Assembly: GCA_904420095.1 (NCBI GenBank)
Contig: CAJFUB010000001.1
Location: 1-34,867 of the forward strand
DNA from: an uncultured Clostridia bacterium
GTDB lineage: Bacteria; Bacillota; Clostridia; UBA1212; UBA1255
Direction of reading: 5' to 3'
DNA length: 34,867 bases
In this document: positions 1 through 8,000 of the stretch, one piece after another
Numbering within the stretch: position 1 is the first letter of the stretch
How the letters are laid out: each line of letters begins with the position of its first letter
Made by a program: the position numbers and the translations under genes
Notes under the pieces: generated by a model
The model's input: only the letters and a program-made list of their open reading frames with translations
Databases searched by the model: none
Told to the model about the DNA's origin: nothing

Positions 1-2
1 AC

Positions 3-47
3 GGTGATATTGTCATTTGTATTAAGCAGTATTCGAAGCAGAAATAA
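3..47 (+). CDS. 3' end of an upstream gene (partial, unidentified)
   Basis: An open frame enters from the left edge and ends at a TAA at positions 45-47, reading GDIVICIKQYSKQK at its C-terminus. The alternating hydrophobic residues and basic tail look like a real C-terminus, but only 14 residues are visible and no family can be named. A GGAGG motif follows at about 48-52 but leads only to a 9-codon frame. Confidence 0.3.
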   Translation, partial: GDIVICIKQYSKQK

Positions 48-462
48 GGAGGATCGTGCAAAAAATTGCTAGGCAGGAAAGCAGGTGAGGAAAAATTTTA
101 TGACATATAACATATATATTTAATATCTGCTTCTATTTCTTGCGTGTCCTTATTTTTTAAAGAATTTCGGTCTCCCGCTGTACCGACCTGCCGTTTCTGG
201 ACGGAGCCCTTTCCCGGAATGAAAAACACTCTGGGAAACAAAGGTGTTTTAACATGGCGGCCGCGGTATCCTGCTCAAATTCCTGCGCAATGCGGCGTTC
301 CCCATGATCAGAGGGGGCCTGCCGCATTTCACAAAGCGGCCTATTCCTCAGAAAGAAATTCTCACAAAATGTCGCGTTTCCATAGTTTCGCACTACTTTT
401 ACCATACAATAAACACAATTAAAAGGTAATAATATTATGTAAAGTAAATGCCTGCATTTCAT
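48..462. other. Intergenic leader without a convincing gene
   Basis: Open frames on both strands here (for example 144-422 on plus and 157-462 on minus) lack ribosome binding sites and give low-complexity, family-less peptides. A short inverted repeat (TTTCCC near 208, GGGAAA near 233) is the only local structure seen. No RNA family was recognised. Confidence 0.4.
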
Positions 463-491
463 TTGGTAATTTTAAAGATTCATGTTATAAT
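463..491 (+). promoter_or_regulatory. Sigma-A type promoter of the two-component/htrA operon
   Basis: A -35 box TTGGTA (463-468) is separated by 17 bases from a perfect -10 box TATAAT (486-491), which is preceded by TGT, giving an extended -10. It lies about 65 bases before the response regulator start, whose ribosome binding site is AAAGGAGG. Confidence 0.65.
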
Positions 492-556
492 ATCTTTATT
501 AGTCCGGGATTATTACGAAACATCACGCCCGAGATGCATAAAGGAGGAGTAATTTT

Positions 557-1255
557 ATGTCGCAATTTGTTAAAACAAAAATTCTAGTAGTAGATGATGA
601 CGAGCATATCTGTGAATTGATCCGGCTATATTTTGAAAAAGAAGGTTTTGCCGTAAACATTGCAAACGACGGAAACAAAGCAATAGAATCTTTTAAAAGC
701 GCCACCCCGGACGTCGTAATTCTTGATATCATGCTGCCGGGAGCGGACGGCTGGCAGGTCTGCAGAGAAATCCGCAAAATCAGTCAGGTTCCGATTATCA
801 TGCTTTCCGCGAAGGGAGAAACGTTTGATAAGGTCCTCGGCCTGGAGCTTGGCGCTGACGACTATATGGTGAAGCCGTTCGAAACAAAAGAGCTGATCGC
901 GCGCGTCAAAGCCATTCTGAGACGGACGAAAGTTGCGGAGGCCGAGAATCATGAAGAAGTCGTGTTCCCCAATTTAGTCGTTAATAAGACAACCTATACC
1001 GTCAAATTAAACGGCGAAGAAGTGCAGATGCCGCCGAAGGAGCTTGAGCTGCTGTTTTTCCTTTCTTCAAATCCGAACAAGGTTTATACGAGAGACCAGC
1101 TTTTGGAATATATCTGGGGGTACGACTTTTTTGGCGATTCCAGAACGGTGGACGTGCATATCAAGCGTCTGCGCGAGAAGGTAGAAGATCCGAAGCACAA
1201 CTGGCAGATCAAAACCGTCTGGGGAATCGGTTATAAATTCGAAGTTAAGCAGTAA
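557..1255 (+). CDS. OmpR/PhoB-family response regulator
   Basis: This is a 232-residue two-domain response regulator. The receiver domain (about residues 7-122) has the acidic pocket DDD at 13-15, the likely phosphoacceptor Asp57 in VVILDIMLPG, Ser84 and Lys106 in the VKPF motif. A winged-helix DNA-binding domain of the PhoB/OmpR type fills about 135-230, with the typical RTVDVHIKRLREK recognition-helix segment. The ATG follows AAAGGAGG by 8 bases. The sensor kinase gene starts 24 bases downstream, so the two very likely form a phosphorelay pair, and a membrane protease follows in the same run. By analogy with Gram-positive PhoB-type systems it probably responds to envelope stress, but no target can be read from the sequence. 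Confidence 0.93.
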   Translation: MSQFVKTKILVVDDDEHICELIRLYFEKEGFAVNIANDGNKAIESFKSATPDVVILDIMLPGADGWQVCREIRKISQVPIIMLSAKGETFDKVLGLELGADDYMVKPFETKELIARVKAILRRTKVAEAENHEEVVFPNLVVNKTTYTVKLNGEEVQMPPKELELLFFLSSNPNKVYTRDQLLEYIWGYDFFGDSRTVDVHIKRLREKVEDPKHNWQIKTVWGIGYKFEVKQ

Positions 1256-1279
1256 CCGGGATCAAGGGGTAATGGTATC

Positions 1280-2902
1280 ATGGCGTTTTCCGGGAAAGGG
1301 AAGAAAATTATCGCATCCATAAAAAAGCAATCCATACTGAAAAAGTTTTGTGTATTTATTATTGTTGCCGTAATTGCCTCTTCCCTTATTTCCGGCATTA
1401 TCATGTACCATTACACGACAAAATATATGACGGAGTCCAAATCGGAAGACATAAAAAAGGCGGTGGACGACGTTAGTATGCTTTTTTCGCAGATGTATAC
1501 GACGTACATCAATAATATTGACGACCTGGGAAACTGGGTTTCGGAAGACGGACAAAACGAATGTAAGAAATATTATGTCAATCTGCTCGACCGCCTCGAG
1601 CTGTATAATAACCTGCTCAGCGTGTACGGTTTCATTACGGAAAGCGACGGTTCTATTTTTTTATCTTATCCGCTTCTGCCTAATATGACGGACCGGGCGG
1701 ATACAGCCGGGCGAGAATACATGGACGCCCAGATCACCAGCAAGCTGTCGTTGAATAACGGGAAATATTATTTTAAAAACAACAAACAATATTATACCGG
1801 CTCCGATTCCGAGTATGTAATCAATACGGGTGACTTTTACGGTCTGTACAGCGATCAGGAGGTCAGTTATCTTTCCATCACGCAGTCCATCGCATATACC
1901 TATCCCGGCGCAAGTGAAGCGATCAATAAAGGAACCATAACGCTTTCCATCCCCGTGCCGGAAATTACGAAAACGCGCAGCAATATCATCAGTTATTATC
2001 TGATTGCGACTGTTATTTCCGTGGCGCTTGAATTGATCGCGCTGTTTATTATCACGAAAGAGATCACGGAGCCGATTCGAGAGCTCGAAAAAATGACGAA
2101 ACAGATGGCGGCCGGAAATTTCAAGGTAAAAATTCAGAGCCGCTCTAACGACGAAGTAGGCGAGCTGGTAAACAGCTACAATGCAATGGCAGAGGCGCTC
2201 GGCAATCTGGATATGATGCGGAACGATTTCATTGCGAGCATTTCTCATGAGCTTCGTACGCCGATGACATCGATCGGAGGGTTTATAGACGGAATATTGG
2301 ACGGCGTCATCCCCGCGGAAAAGCAGGAGCATTATCTGCAGATCGTCAAAGAAGAAATCGCCAGGATGAACGCGCTGGTAAACGACCTTTTAAATATGGC
2401 ACGCCTTCAGTCCGGGAAGGTGGAGCTGGATCTGCTTCCCTGCTCCCTTGAAGAGCTGCTCCGCAACACGGCATTGAAGCTGAAGCCGATCATCGATGAA
2501 AAAGAGATTCAAATCGTATTTGACATCAAGACCAAAAACTGCGAGGTGCTGGTCGATAAGCCTTCAATAGAAAGGGTACTCATCAATTTGATTCAGAATG
2601 CCGTTAAATTTACAAATCCGGGAGGGACCGTTACGCTGCATTCCGAACCGGACGGCAAAAATAAGGTCCGCATCACGGTGGAAGATACCGGTTCCGGAAT
2701 CGCCAAGGAAGAAATCCCGTTTATCTTTGAAAAATTCTATAAAACAGATAAATCCCGCGGCCTGGATAAAAAAGGAACCGGCCTGGGGCTTGCGATCGTC
2801 AAAAACATACTGTCTGCACACGGACAGGAAATTCATGTAGAAAGCACTGTGGGAAAAGGCTCACGTTTTATATTCACATTACCAGTATACAGAAAGGAAT
2901 GA
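1280..2902 (+). CDS. Membrane sensor histidine kinase
   Basis: This 540-residue protein is the likely partner of the upstream response regulator. A transmembrane helix at about 23-43 and a second at about 235-258 flank an extracellular domain of roughly 190 residues rich in Tyr and Asp, resembling a single or double CACHE-like sensor fold by size and position only. A HAMP linker follows (about 259-312), then a HisKA domain with the phosphoacceptor His323 in ISHELRTPM, and an HATPase_c domain with the N box at Asn440, DTGSGI at 469-474 and GTGLGL at 499-504. All catalytic boxes are present. The ATG at 1280 has only a weak AGGGG upstream, suggesting lower translation than the regulator. The ligand is unknown. 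Confidence 0.93.
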   Translation: MAFSGKGKKIIASIKKQSILKKFCVFIIVAVIASSLISGIIMYHYTTKYMTESKSEDIKKAVDDVSMLFSQMYTTYINNIDDLGNWVSEDGQNECKKYYVNLLDRLELYNNLLSVYGFITESDGSIFLSYPLLPNMTDRADTAGREYMDAQITSKLSLNNGKYYFKNNKQYYTGSDSEYVINTGDFYGLYSDQEVSYLSITQSIAYTYPGASEAINKGTITLSIPVPEITKTRSNIISYYLIATVISVALELIALFIITKEITEPIRELEKMTKQMAAGNFKVKIQSRSNDEVGELVNSYNAMAEALGNLDMMRNDFIASISHELRTPMTSIGGFIDGILDGVIPAEKQEHYLQIVKEEIARMNALVNDLLNMARLQSGKVELDLLPCSLEELLRNTALKLKPIIDEKEIQIVFDIKTKNCEVLVDKPSIERVLINLIQNAVKFTNPGGTVTLHSEPDGKNKVRITVEDTGSGIAKEEIPFIFEKFYKTDKSRGLDKKGTGLGLAIVKNILSAHGQEIHVESTVGKGSRFIFTLPVYRKE

Positions 2903-2908
2903 TCGGTC

Positions 2909-4471
2909 ATGTATTATGACGAAGAACAAAACAATAAAAATCCAGATATCGGGGAAAACCCGTCCTCCCCTCAGGAGCCGGAGGCAAATCCAGCTGAGGC
3001 TTCGGCCGTTTCACCGCAGGAAGCGCCGGCGCCCGACGCTCCGTTCGAAGAAAGCCAGACAGAAAGCGTTTCCGAAGCAGACGCTCCGGCCGATCCATAT
3101 CAGGGGATGAGCGAAAAAGAATACAAGGCCAATATCAAAAGGATGAAACAGGAATACAAACAGTTTCAAAAGGACAAAAAGCAGTCCGCAAAGGCGGAGC
3201 GCGGCGCAATGTACACAGCAGCACAGCCGCAGCATACCGCTTCCATGCGAAAAGGAATCGGAGCGGGAACCTCCTTCGTGCTTTCGCTGCTCGCCTCCTT
3301 CCTTGTGTTTGTAGTCATATTCGGTCTGCTGGCATTTTTCCCGTCCAAGGAGAAAAGCTTTCTTGCCAGCCTTTATTCCGATTCCGGAACCTCCCCGACA
3401 GGAGAGACGAAGAATCCGACCGGAAACGAGGTGCAGATCGGCGACACGACGGTCTCAAAGGGCGACAATGTCACAATTAACGTGACAGGAGACAGCGAAA
3501 TTGCCCAGGCGGTATATGCCAAAGCAGCAAATTCCGTTGTCGGAATCGCGGTTTCCCAGGTTGGCGGAAGTAAATGGAACCAATACGAAACCGTTGTTTC
3601 GATGGGCTCCGGCATCGTTTATTCTGCCGACGGAATCATCGTCACCAACTGTCATGTCGTAGAAAATGCCATTGACGCGTCCGGAAAAGGAATCAATTCC
3701 AATTATGCGATTCGTGTATATTTTAAAACGGATCTTTCCGAGTGGGCATACGCAACGGAGCTGATCGGCTATGATGCTACAAACGATATTGCGGTGCTGC
3801 GGGTAGATGCGCAGAATCTGCAGCCGATTGAATTTGCCGATTCCGATACGCTGACGACGGGAGAAACGGCAATTACAATCGGGAGCCCCGGAGGGCTGAC
3901 TTATATGAATTCCATCAGTGAAGGAATCCTGAGCGGACTCAACAGAACCGTTACGACAGACAACACGACCGTATATGATTTGATCCAGACCACAGCGGCA
4001 ATCAATCCCGGAAACAGCGGCGGCGCTTTATTGAATAAAGAGGGAAAGCTGATCGGCCTGTGCGTCATTAAAATCGTCTCTACGGAATACGAGGGAATGG
4101 GCTTTGCGATCAACTCCAACACGGTAAAAACAATTGTCGAATCAATCAGGGAGTACGGATATTATAACAAGCCGCTTCTGGGCGTGACGATCAACACTGC
4201 CTACACTACGACTGTTGCCGACAGCCAGGGCTGGAAACGCGGCGCGTATGTAGAAGACGTTACGGCCTCCTCCTGCGCCGAGAAGGCGGGCATAAAGGCT
4301 GACGATATCATCACAAAGATGAATGACACAGACATCTCCTCCTTCGCGGAGCTGCGCCGCTTTATGCTCACCTGTAAGCCGGGTGAAACCGTTCAGGTAG
4401 AAGTATATCGAGTAGATGAGGATCAAACGCTGAGCTTTGAGGTTGTATTGGATGAAACAGAACCCTACTGA
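2909..4471 (+). CDS. HtrA/DegP-like membrane serine protease
   Basis: This 520-residue protein has an acidic, Pro/Glu-rich cytoplasmic N-terminus (about 1-115), one transmembrane helix (about 121-145), a trypsin-like protease domain and one C-terminal PDZ domain (about 425-515). The catalytic triad is visible: His249 in NCHVV, Asp293 in NDIAVLR and Ser370 in NPGNSGG. HtrA proteases degrade misfolded envelope proteins outside the membrane. It starts 6 bases after the sensor kinase, so it is co-transcribed with the two-component genes; kinase-regulator-htrA linkage is also known around walRK in other Firmicutes. The long charged N-terminal tail is typical of Firmicute HtrA proteins. Its last 20 bases overlap the endonuclease III gene. 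Confidence 0.93.
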   Translation: MYYDEEQNNKNPDIGENPSSPQEPEANPAEASAVSPQEAPAPDAPFEESQTESVSEADAPADPYQGMSEKEYKANIKRMKQEYKQFQKDKKQSAKAERGAMYTAAQPQHTASMRKGIGAGTSFVLSLLASFLVFVVIFGLLAFFPSKEKSFLASLYSDSGTSPTGETKNPTGNEVQIGDTTVSKGDNVTINVTGDSEIAQAVYAKAANSVVGIAVSQVGGSKWNQYETVVSMGSGIVYSADGIIVTNCHVVENAIDASGKGINSNYAIRVYFKTDLSEWAYATELIGYDATNDIAVLRVDAQNLQPIEFADSDTLTTGETAITIGSPGGLTYMNSISEGILSGLNRTVTTDNTTVYDLIQTTAAINPGNSGGALLNKEGKLIGLCVIKIVSTEYEGMGFAINSNTVKTIVESIREYGYYNKPLLGVTINTAYTTTVADSQGWKRGAYVEDVTASSCAEKAGIKADDIITKMNDTDISSFAELRRFMLTCKPGETVQVEVYRVDEDQTLSFEVVLDETEPY

Positions 4472-5147
4472 CAAAACCGCAGATTTTATTAAACGAGCGG
4501 CGGCAAAAATGCCGCCGCTCGTCAAAGAGCTGGAGCGTCTTTACCCGGACGCCGTCTGCTCTCTTACATATGAAACACCGTTTCAGCTTCTGGTCAGTAC
4601 GCAGCTTTCGGCGCAATGTACCGACGCCCGCGTGAATATGGTAACCCCCGCTTTATTTGCACGGTTTCCGGACGCGCAGGCGTTTGCCGCCGCCGATATC
4701 GAAGAGCTGGAGGAGCTGATCCGTTCCACAGGATTTTACCATAATAAAGCAAAAAATCTCAAACGCTGCGCACAGGATATCTGCGATAAATTCGGAGGAG
4801 TGCTTCCGGACACAATGGAAGGGCTGCTTTCGCTTGCAGGCGTCGGACGAAAAACAGCAAATCTGGTGCTGGGAGACGCTTTCCACAAGCCGTCCTATGT
4901 GATCGATACGCATGCCATCCGTCTGTGCGGACGGATTGGCCTGACGCAGAATACGGATCCCGTCAAAATAGAAAACGACCTGCGTACTATTTTGCCCCCG
5001 GACGAACGCCGCCCGGAAGAAAGCGGAAACTTCTGTCACCGTCTGGTGCTCCACGGAAGAGCCGTATGTCCCGCCCGAAAGCCGATGTGCGATACCTGCA
5101 CGATCGCTGCGCTCGGGTTATGCGATTACGCTCTCCAGCAGCTCTAA
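4452..5147 (+). CDS. nth: Endonuclease III (DNA glycosylase/AP lyase)
   Basis: This base-excision-repair enzyme removes oxidised pyrimidines and cuts at the resulting abasic site. The 231-residue protein has the helix-hairpin-helix LAGVGRKTAN (129-137), catalytic Lys134, catalytic Asp152 in IDTHAIR, and a C-terminal 4Fe-4S cluster motif with Cys206, 213, 216 and 224. The last cysteine spacing is 7 residues; the usual spacing is C-x6-C-x2-C-x5-C. The ATG at 4452 is chosen over an upstream TTG at 4437 because GAGG lies 9 bases before it. The gene overlaps the end of the htrA-like gene by 20 bases and its own end overlaps the convergent gene at 5118-5690 by 30 bases. Confidence 0.92.
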   Translation: MKQNPTDKTADFIKRAAAKMPPLVKELERLYPDAVCSLTYETPFQLLVSTQLSAQCTDARVNMVTPALFARFPDAQAFAAADIEELEELIRSTGFYHNKAKNLKRCAQDICDKFGGVLPDTMEGLLSLAGVGRKTANLVLGDAFHKPSYVIDTHAIRLCGRIGLTQNTDPVKIENDLRTILPPDERRPEESGNFCHRLVLHGRAVCPARKPMCDTCTIAALGLCDYALQQL

Positions 5148-5690
5148 AAAGATTTTATCGAATGCTGCCGTTCTTTCCTGATACGGCACGCAAAGGCTGC
5201 AGAGGGTGATCTGCCCGTCTTTTTCGGTGAAGCCCTGCGAGACGGCGATGTCGTTTACAATATAATCCCATCGCTGCCAGGAAACGCCGTTGATTTTGAC
5301 GGTTTCCTCGCGAAAGCCAAAAACGTTTGCGCTCATGTATTCCCTGCTGATTTTTAAATAATGCTCCAGGCTCTGCTCCGTTTTCCAGACCTGCATGTAG
5401 CCGTAAATATTTTGATACGCATCCCTGCCCCGAATGTCATAATGCTTTACAATCTCTGTTCCGTAATCCTCGCGCAATGTAATTTCAAAATTCCGCACGG
5501 CGGCCGGCAGAGATTGTCCGTCTTTATTTTCGCCGACGCTTCCTGCCGGTAAAATCTCGATCCGTTCCAGAATGCGTTCCGTTTCATTTGCCGCGGAAAA
5601 CAGTTTGTCCGTGACGGCCCAGATGCACGCTACCGCAAGAGCCGCTGCCGCAACGCGCAGTATGATTTTCATGCCTTCCCTTTTTCCCAT
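5118..5690 (-). CDS. Membrane-anchored protein of unknown function
   Basis: This 190-residue protein belongs to no family I recognise. It has an N-terminal hydrophobic helix (about residues 7-25, following MGKREGMK) that acts as a signal anchor or uncleaved signal, with the rest predicted outside the membrane. The body alternates charged and aromatic segments (for example NGVSWQRWDYIVND) and has two cysteines near the C-terminus (LCSLC). GGAGG lies 8 bases before the ATG at 5690; a second ATG seven codons in is possible. It is the only minus-strand gene in this region and its 3' end overlaps the end of nth by 30 bases, with no terminator visible between them. Confidence 0.7.
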   Translation of the reverse strand: MGKREGMKIILRVAAAALAVACIWAVTDKLFSAANETERILERIEILPAGSVGENKDGQSLPAAVRNFEITLREDYGTEIVKHYDIRGRDAYQNIYGYMQVWKTEQSLEHYLKISREYMSANVFGFREETVKINGVSWQRWDYIVNDIAVSQGFTEKDGQITLCSLCVPYQERTAAFDKIFLELLESVIA

Positions 5691-5746
5691 AGTAAATTCC
5701 TCCGTTATCCAGTATACGCATCTCCAAACGGCTTTATGCAGATGTT

Positions 5747-5775
5747 TTTACTTTCCTTCAGAAGTATGATACACT
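5747..5775 (+). promoter_or_regulatory. Probable promoter of the SPFH gene pair
   Basis: TTTACT (5747-5752) and TACACT (5770-5775) are 17 bases apart, each matching four of six sigma-A consensus bases, and lie about 45 bases before the hflK-like start. The assignment rests on spacing and position only. Confidence 0.4.
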
Positions 5776-5820
5776 GGTGCCGGCGCGCAGAACGCCGCCG
5801 TATAAAGGAGGAGTGTGTCC

Positions 5821-6861
5821 ATGAAGTATGACAGAAACGGGAATGTCGTGATCGACCTTTCCTTCCGGAATCTGAGCCCAAAGCAGAAAAAAACGATCAA
5901 GTACTGTTTGATCGGCGTTTTTGCGCTCGCGTTCGTGGCGATCCTGGCATCTACATGCTGGTATACCGTGAATGACAAGCAGAACGCCGTAATCACCACA
6001 TTTGGGAAAGTAACCAATATCGTAGATGAACCCGGCATTCATCTGAAGCTGCCGTTCGGGATCCAAAAGGCGCAGCGCGTCGACGTCAATGTTTATCAAA
6101 AAATATATATCGGTTATGTGCATTCCGAGGAAGCGGGCACGGACGTCAGCGTCGTAAATGAAAGTAAAATGATTACGGGCGATTTTAATATTGTCAATAT
6201 TGATTTTTATATCGAATATAAAATTGTCAATCCGGAAAAATACCTCTACGCCGCGCAAAGTCCAGAGAGTATTATCAAAAACCTGGTACAGAGCCAGGTC
6301 CGGACCGTAGTCAGCTCTTATGCGGTAGACGACGTTCTCACCGTAAAAAAGGCCGAAATCCAGTCGGTTGCGAAAGAGCTGATTACAGCCGAGCTGGAAA
6401 AATACGACGTCGGCCTGACGCTGATTGACGTTAAAATTCAGGACGCCGAAGCGCCCACAGAGGAAGTCATCGACGCGTTTAAATCCGTAGAAACGGCAAA
6501 GCAGGGAAAGGAAACGGCCTTGAACGAGGCAAAGGCTTACGAAAACGCAAAAATCCCGGAGGCAGAGGCGGAAGCCGATAAGCTTCTTCAAAATGCAGAA
6601 TATCTGAAGCAGAGCCGGATCAACGAGGCAAAAGAGCAGATCGCGATGTTCAACGCAATCTATGGGATGTACGAAATGAATCCCTCTATCACAAAAAAGA
6701 GAATGTATTATGAGGCCATCGAGCAGATCCTGCCCGATATCAAGCTTTACATCAATACGGAAGAAGACGGCATTACGAAGCTGCTCCCCATTGAAAGCTT
6801 CAGCGAGGCTTCCGGTACAAATCAGACGGCGCAGCAGCAGGACGCCGCCGGAAAGGAGTAA
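5821..6861 (+). CDS. hflK: HflK-like SPFH/prohibitin-family membrane protein
   Basis: This 346-residue protein has a short cytoplasmic N-terminus, one transmembrane helix (about 26-48), an SPFH/Band 7 domain (about 50-240; KQNAVITTFGKV and EPGIHLKLPFGIQKAQ are typical) and a long Ala/Glu/Lys-rich helical region (about 215-300), as in HflK and prohibitin. In the family these proteins assemble into large membrane cages that in E. coli hold and modulate the FtsH protease. The ATG at 5821 is preferred to the GTG at 5815 because GGAGG at 5807-5811 then sits at 9 bases. The hflC-like gene follows after 5 bases, the usual hflKC order. The His/Gln-rich N-terminal extension of E. coli HflK is absent. 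Confidence 0.85.
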   Translation: MKYDRNGNVVIDLSFRNLSPKQKKTIKYCLIGVFALAFVAILASTCWYTVNDKQNAVITTFGKVTNIVDEPGIHLKLPFGIQKAQRVDVNVYQKIYIGYVHSEEAGTDVSVVNESKMITGDFNIVNIDFYIEYKIVNPEKYLYAAQSPESIIKNLVQSQVRTVVSSYAVDDVLTVKKAEIQSVAKELITAELEKYDVGLTLIDVKIQDAEAPTEEVIDAFKSVETAKQGKETALNEAKAYENAKIPEAEAEADKLLQNAEYLKQSRINEAKEQIAMFNAIYGMYEMNPSITKKRMYYEAIEQILPDIKLYINTEEDGITKLLPIESFSEASGTNQTAQQQDAAGKE

Positions 6862-6866
6862 CGGCC

Positions 6867-7734
6867 ATGAAAAAGAAAGCAATGATTATAGGCGTGATCA
6901 TCGCCGTTTTCGCCGTAATCACGGCGGTCTCCTCCTGTTACTGTGTAAAGGAAGACGAGTACGCATATGTCGTTCGATTTTCCAAAATCGAACGCATCGA
7001 ACGCTCGGCGGGCCTTCACTTTAAAATTCCCTTTATTGATTCGGTAAAATTTTTCCCGAAAAACATCCAGCTTTATGATCTTGCACCCTCCGATGTTCTG
7101 ACGAGCGACTCAAAGGCGATGAGCGTGGATAGCTACGTTTTATGGAAAATTTCCGATCCCATGACGTTTTATAAAACCAGAGGCACAGAACCGGCTCGAC
7201 GCCGCGACCTATAATGCGTTGAAAAATATTATTGGTACGATGTCCCAGGATTCCATCGTTACCCCTTCCGTTGAAGACGGGCGCAGCGATCTGAATGAAA
7301 TTGTCTGCGATCAGGTCAAATCGGCAACCGCGGATTACGGAATCGAAATTACGGATGTAAAAATCAAGCGCTTCGATCTGCCCTCCGAAAACGAGGAAGC
7401 CGTGTATCAGCGCATGATCTCAGATCGGAATCAGATCGCGGAAAAATATCGCGCGGAAGGCAGTTCCGAGGCGGCAAAAATGAAAAACGACGTAGATAAG
7501 CAGGTGAATATCATTGTCTCGGACGCCAAGGCGCAGGCGGAGGAAGTGGTTGCAGAGGGAGAACGGCAATATATGCAGCTGCTTGCGGAAACGTTCAATA
7601 CGGCGGAAAAGGAAAATTTTTATATTTTCATGCGCTCTCTGGAAACGCTCAAGGCGTCTCTGAGCGGAGAGCAAAAAACAATTATACTCGGCGCAAATTC
7701 AGAGCTTGCAAAAATTTTGCAGGGACTTGAATAA
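6867..7734 (+). pseudogene. hflC: HflC-like SPFH protein, broken by a frameshifting deletion
   Basis: Two frames together make one HflC/prohibitin-like protein. The first (6867-7214) gives the N-terminus, a membrane helix (about residues 5-24) and the first half of the SPFH domain, ending in an off-frame tail and a TAA at 7212-7214. The second is open from before 7183 and continues EAQNRLDAATYNALKNI to a normal C-terminus at 7734, including an SPFH end and a helical region. The match to family spacing suggests that about 15-20 bases (five to seven codons) are missing near 7178-7183. As written, the first part gives a truncated protein and the second has only a TTG at 7219 without a ribosome binding site. 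A sequencing or assembly error is a real alternative. Confidence 0.75.
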
Positions 7735-7751
7735 ACACGCGGCGCCGCACG

Positions 7752-7794
7752 AAAGCACCCACTATGCAAAAAAACGCATAGCGGGTGCTTTTTT
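7752..7794 (+). terminator. Intrinsic terminator of the SPFH operon
   Basis: The arms GCACCCACTATGC (7755-7767) and GCATAGCGGGTGC (7776-7788) pair over 13 positions with one mismatch, and the hairpin is followed by a run of six T. It starts about 20 bases after the hflC stop codon. Confidence 0.88.
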
Positions 7795-7879
7795 CTCGCT
7801 TTTTGTAAGGAATTTGCCCGCCGCGCATGCAGTTACATTGCAATTTTCATCATATTTCGCTAAATCCATGAACAAGCGA

Positions 7880-7908
7880 TTGACATCACGTCATTTTTCA
7901 GCAATAAT
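7880..7908 (+). promoter_or_regulatory. Sigma-A type promoter of the surface protein gene
   Basis: A perfect TTGACA (7880-7885) is followed after 17 bases by AATAAT (7903-7908). A leader of about 85 bases without visible structure precedes the gene at 8001, whose ribosome binding site is AGGAGG. The rest of 7795-8000 holds nothing else I can recognise. Confidence 0.6.
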
Positions 7909-8000
7909 TAACACAGCAGACAATTAACAAAAATATGATACGGATTCAATGACCATATTGTACAGTTTTGTTTGTAAAATGCTGATAACAGGAGGATATC

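Noticed and set aside
144..422. 92-codon open frame on plus and an overlapping 101-codon frame on minus (157-462)
   Set aside because: Neither has a ribosome binding site, both overlap each other, and the peptides lack any recognisable domain.
5758..6882. Long minus-strand frame (374 codons) opposite the hflK-like gene
   Set aside because: It is the mirror frame of a clear SPFH gene, rich in Phe, Asp and Arg, with no family features.
7170..7230. Programmed ribosomal frameshift in hflC
   Set aside because: There is no slippery run or following stem at the break, and codons expected from the family are missing, which a frameshift would not explain.
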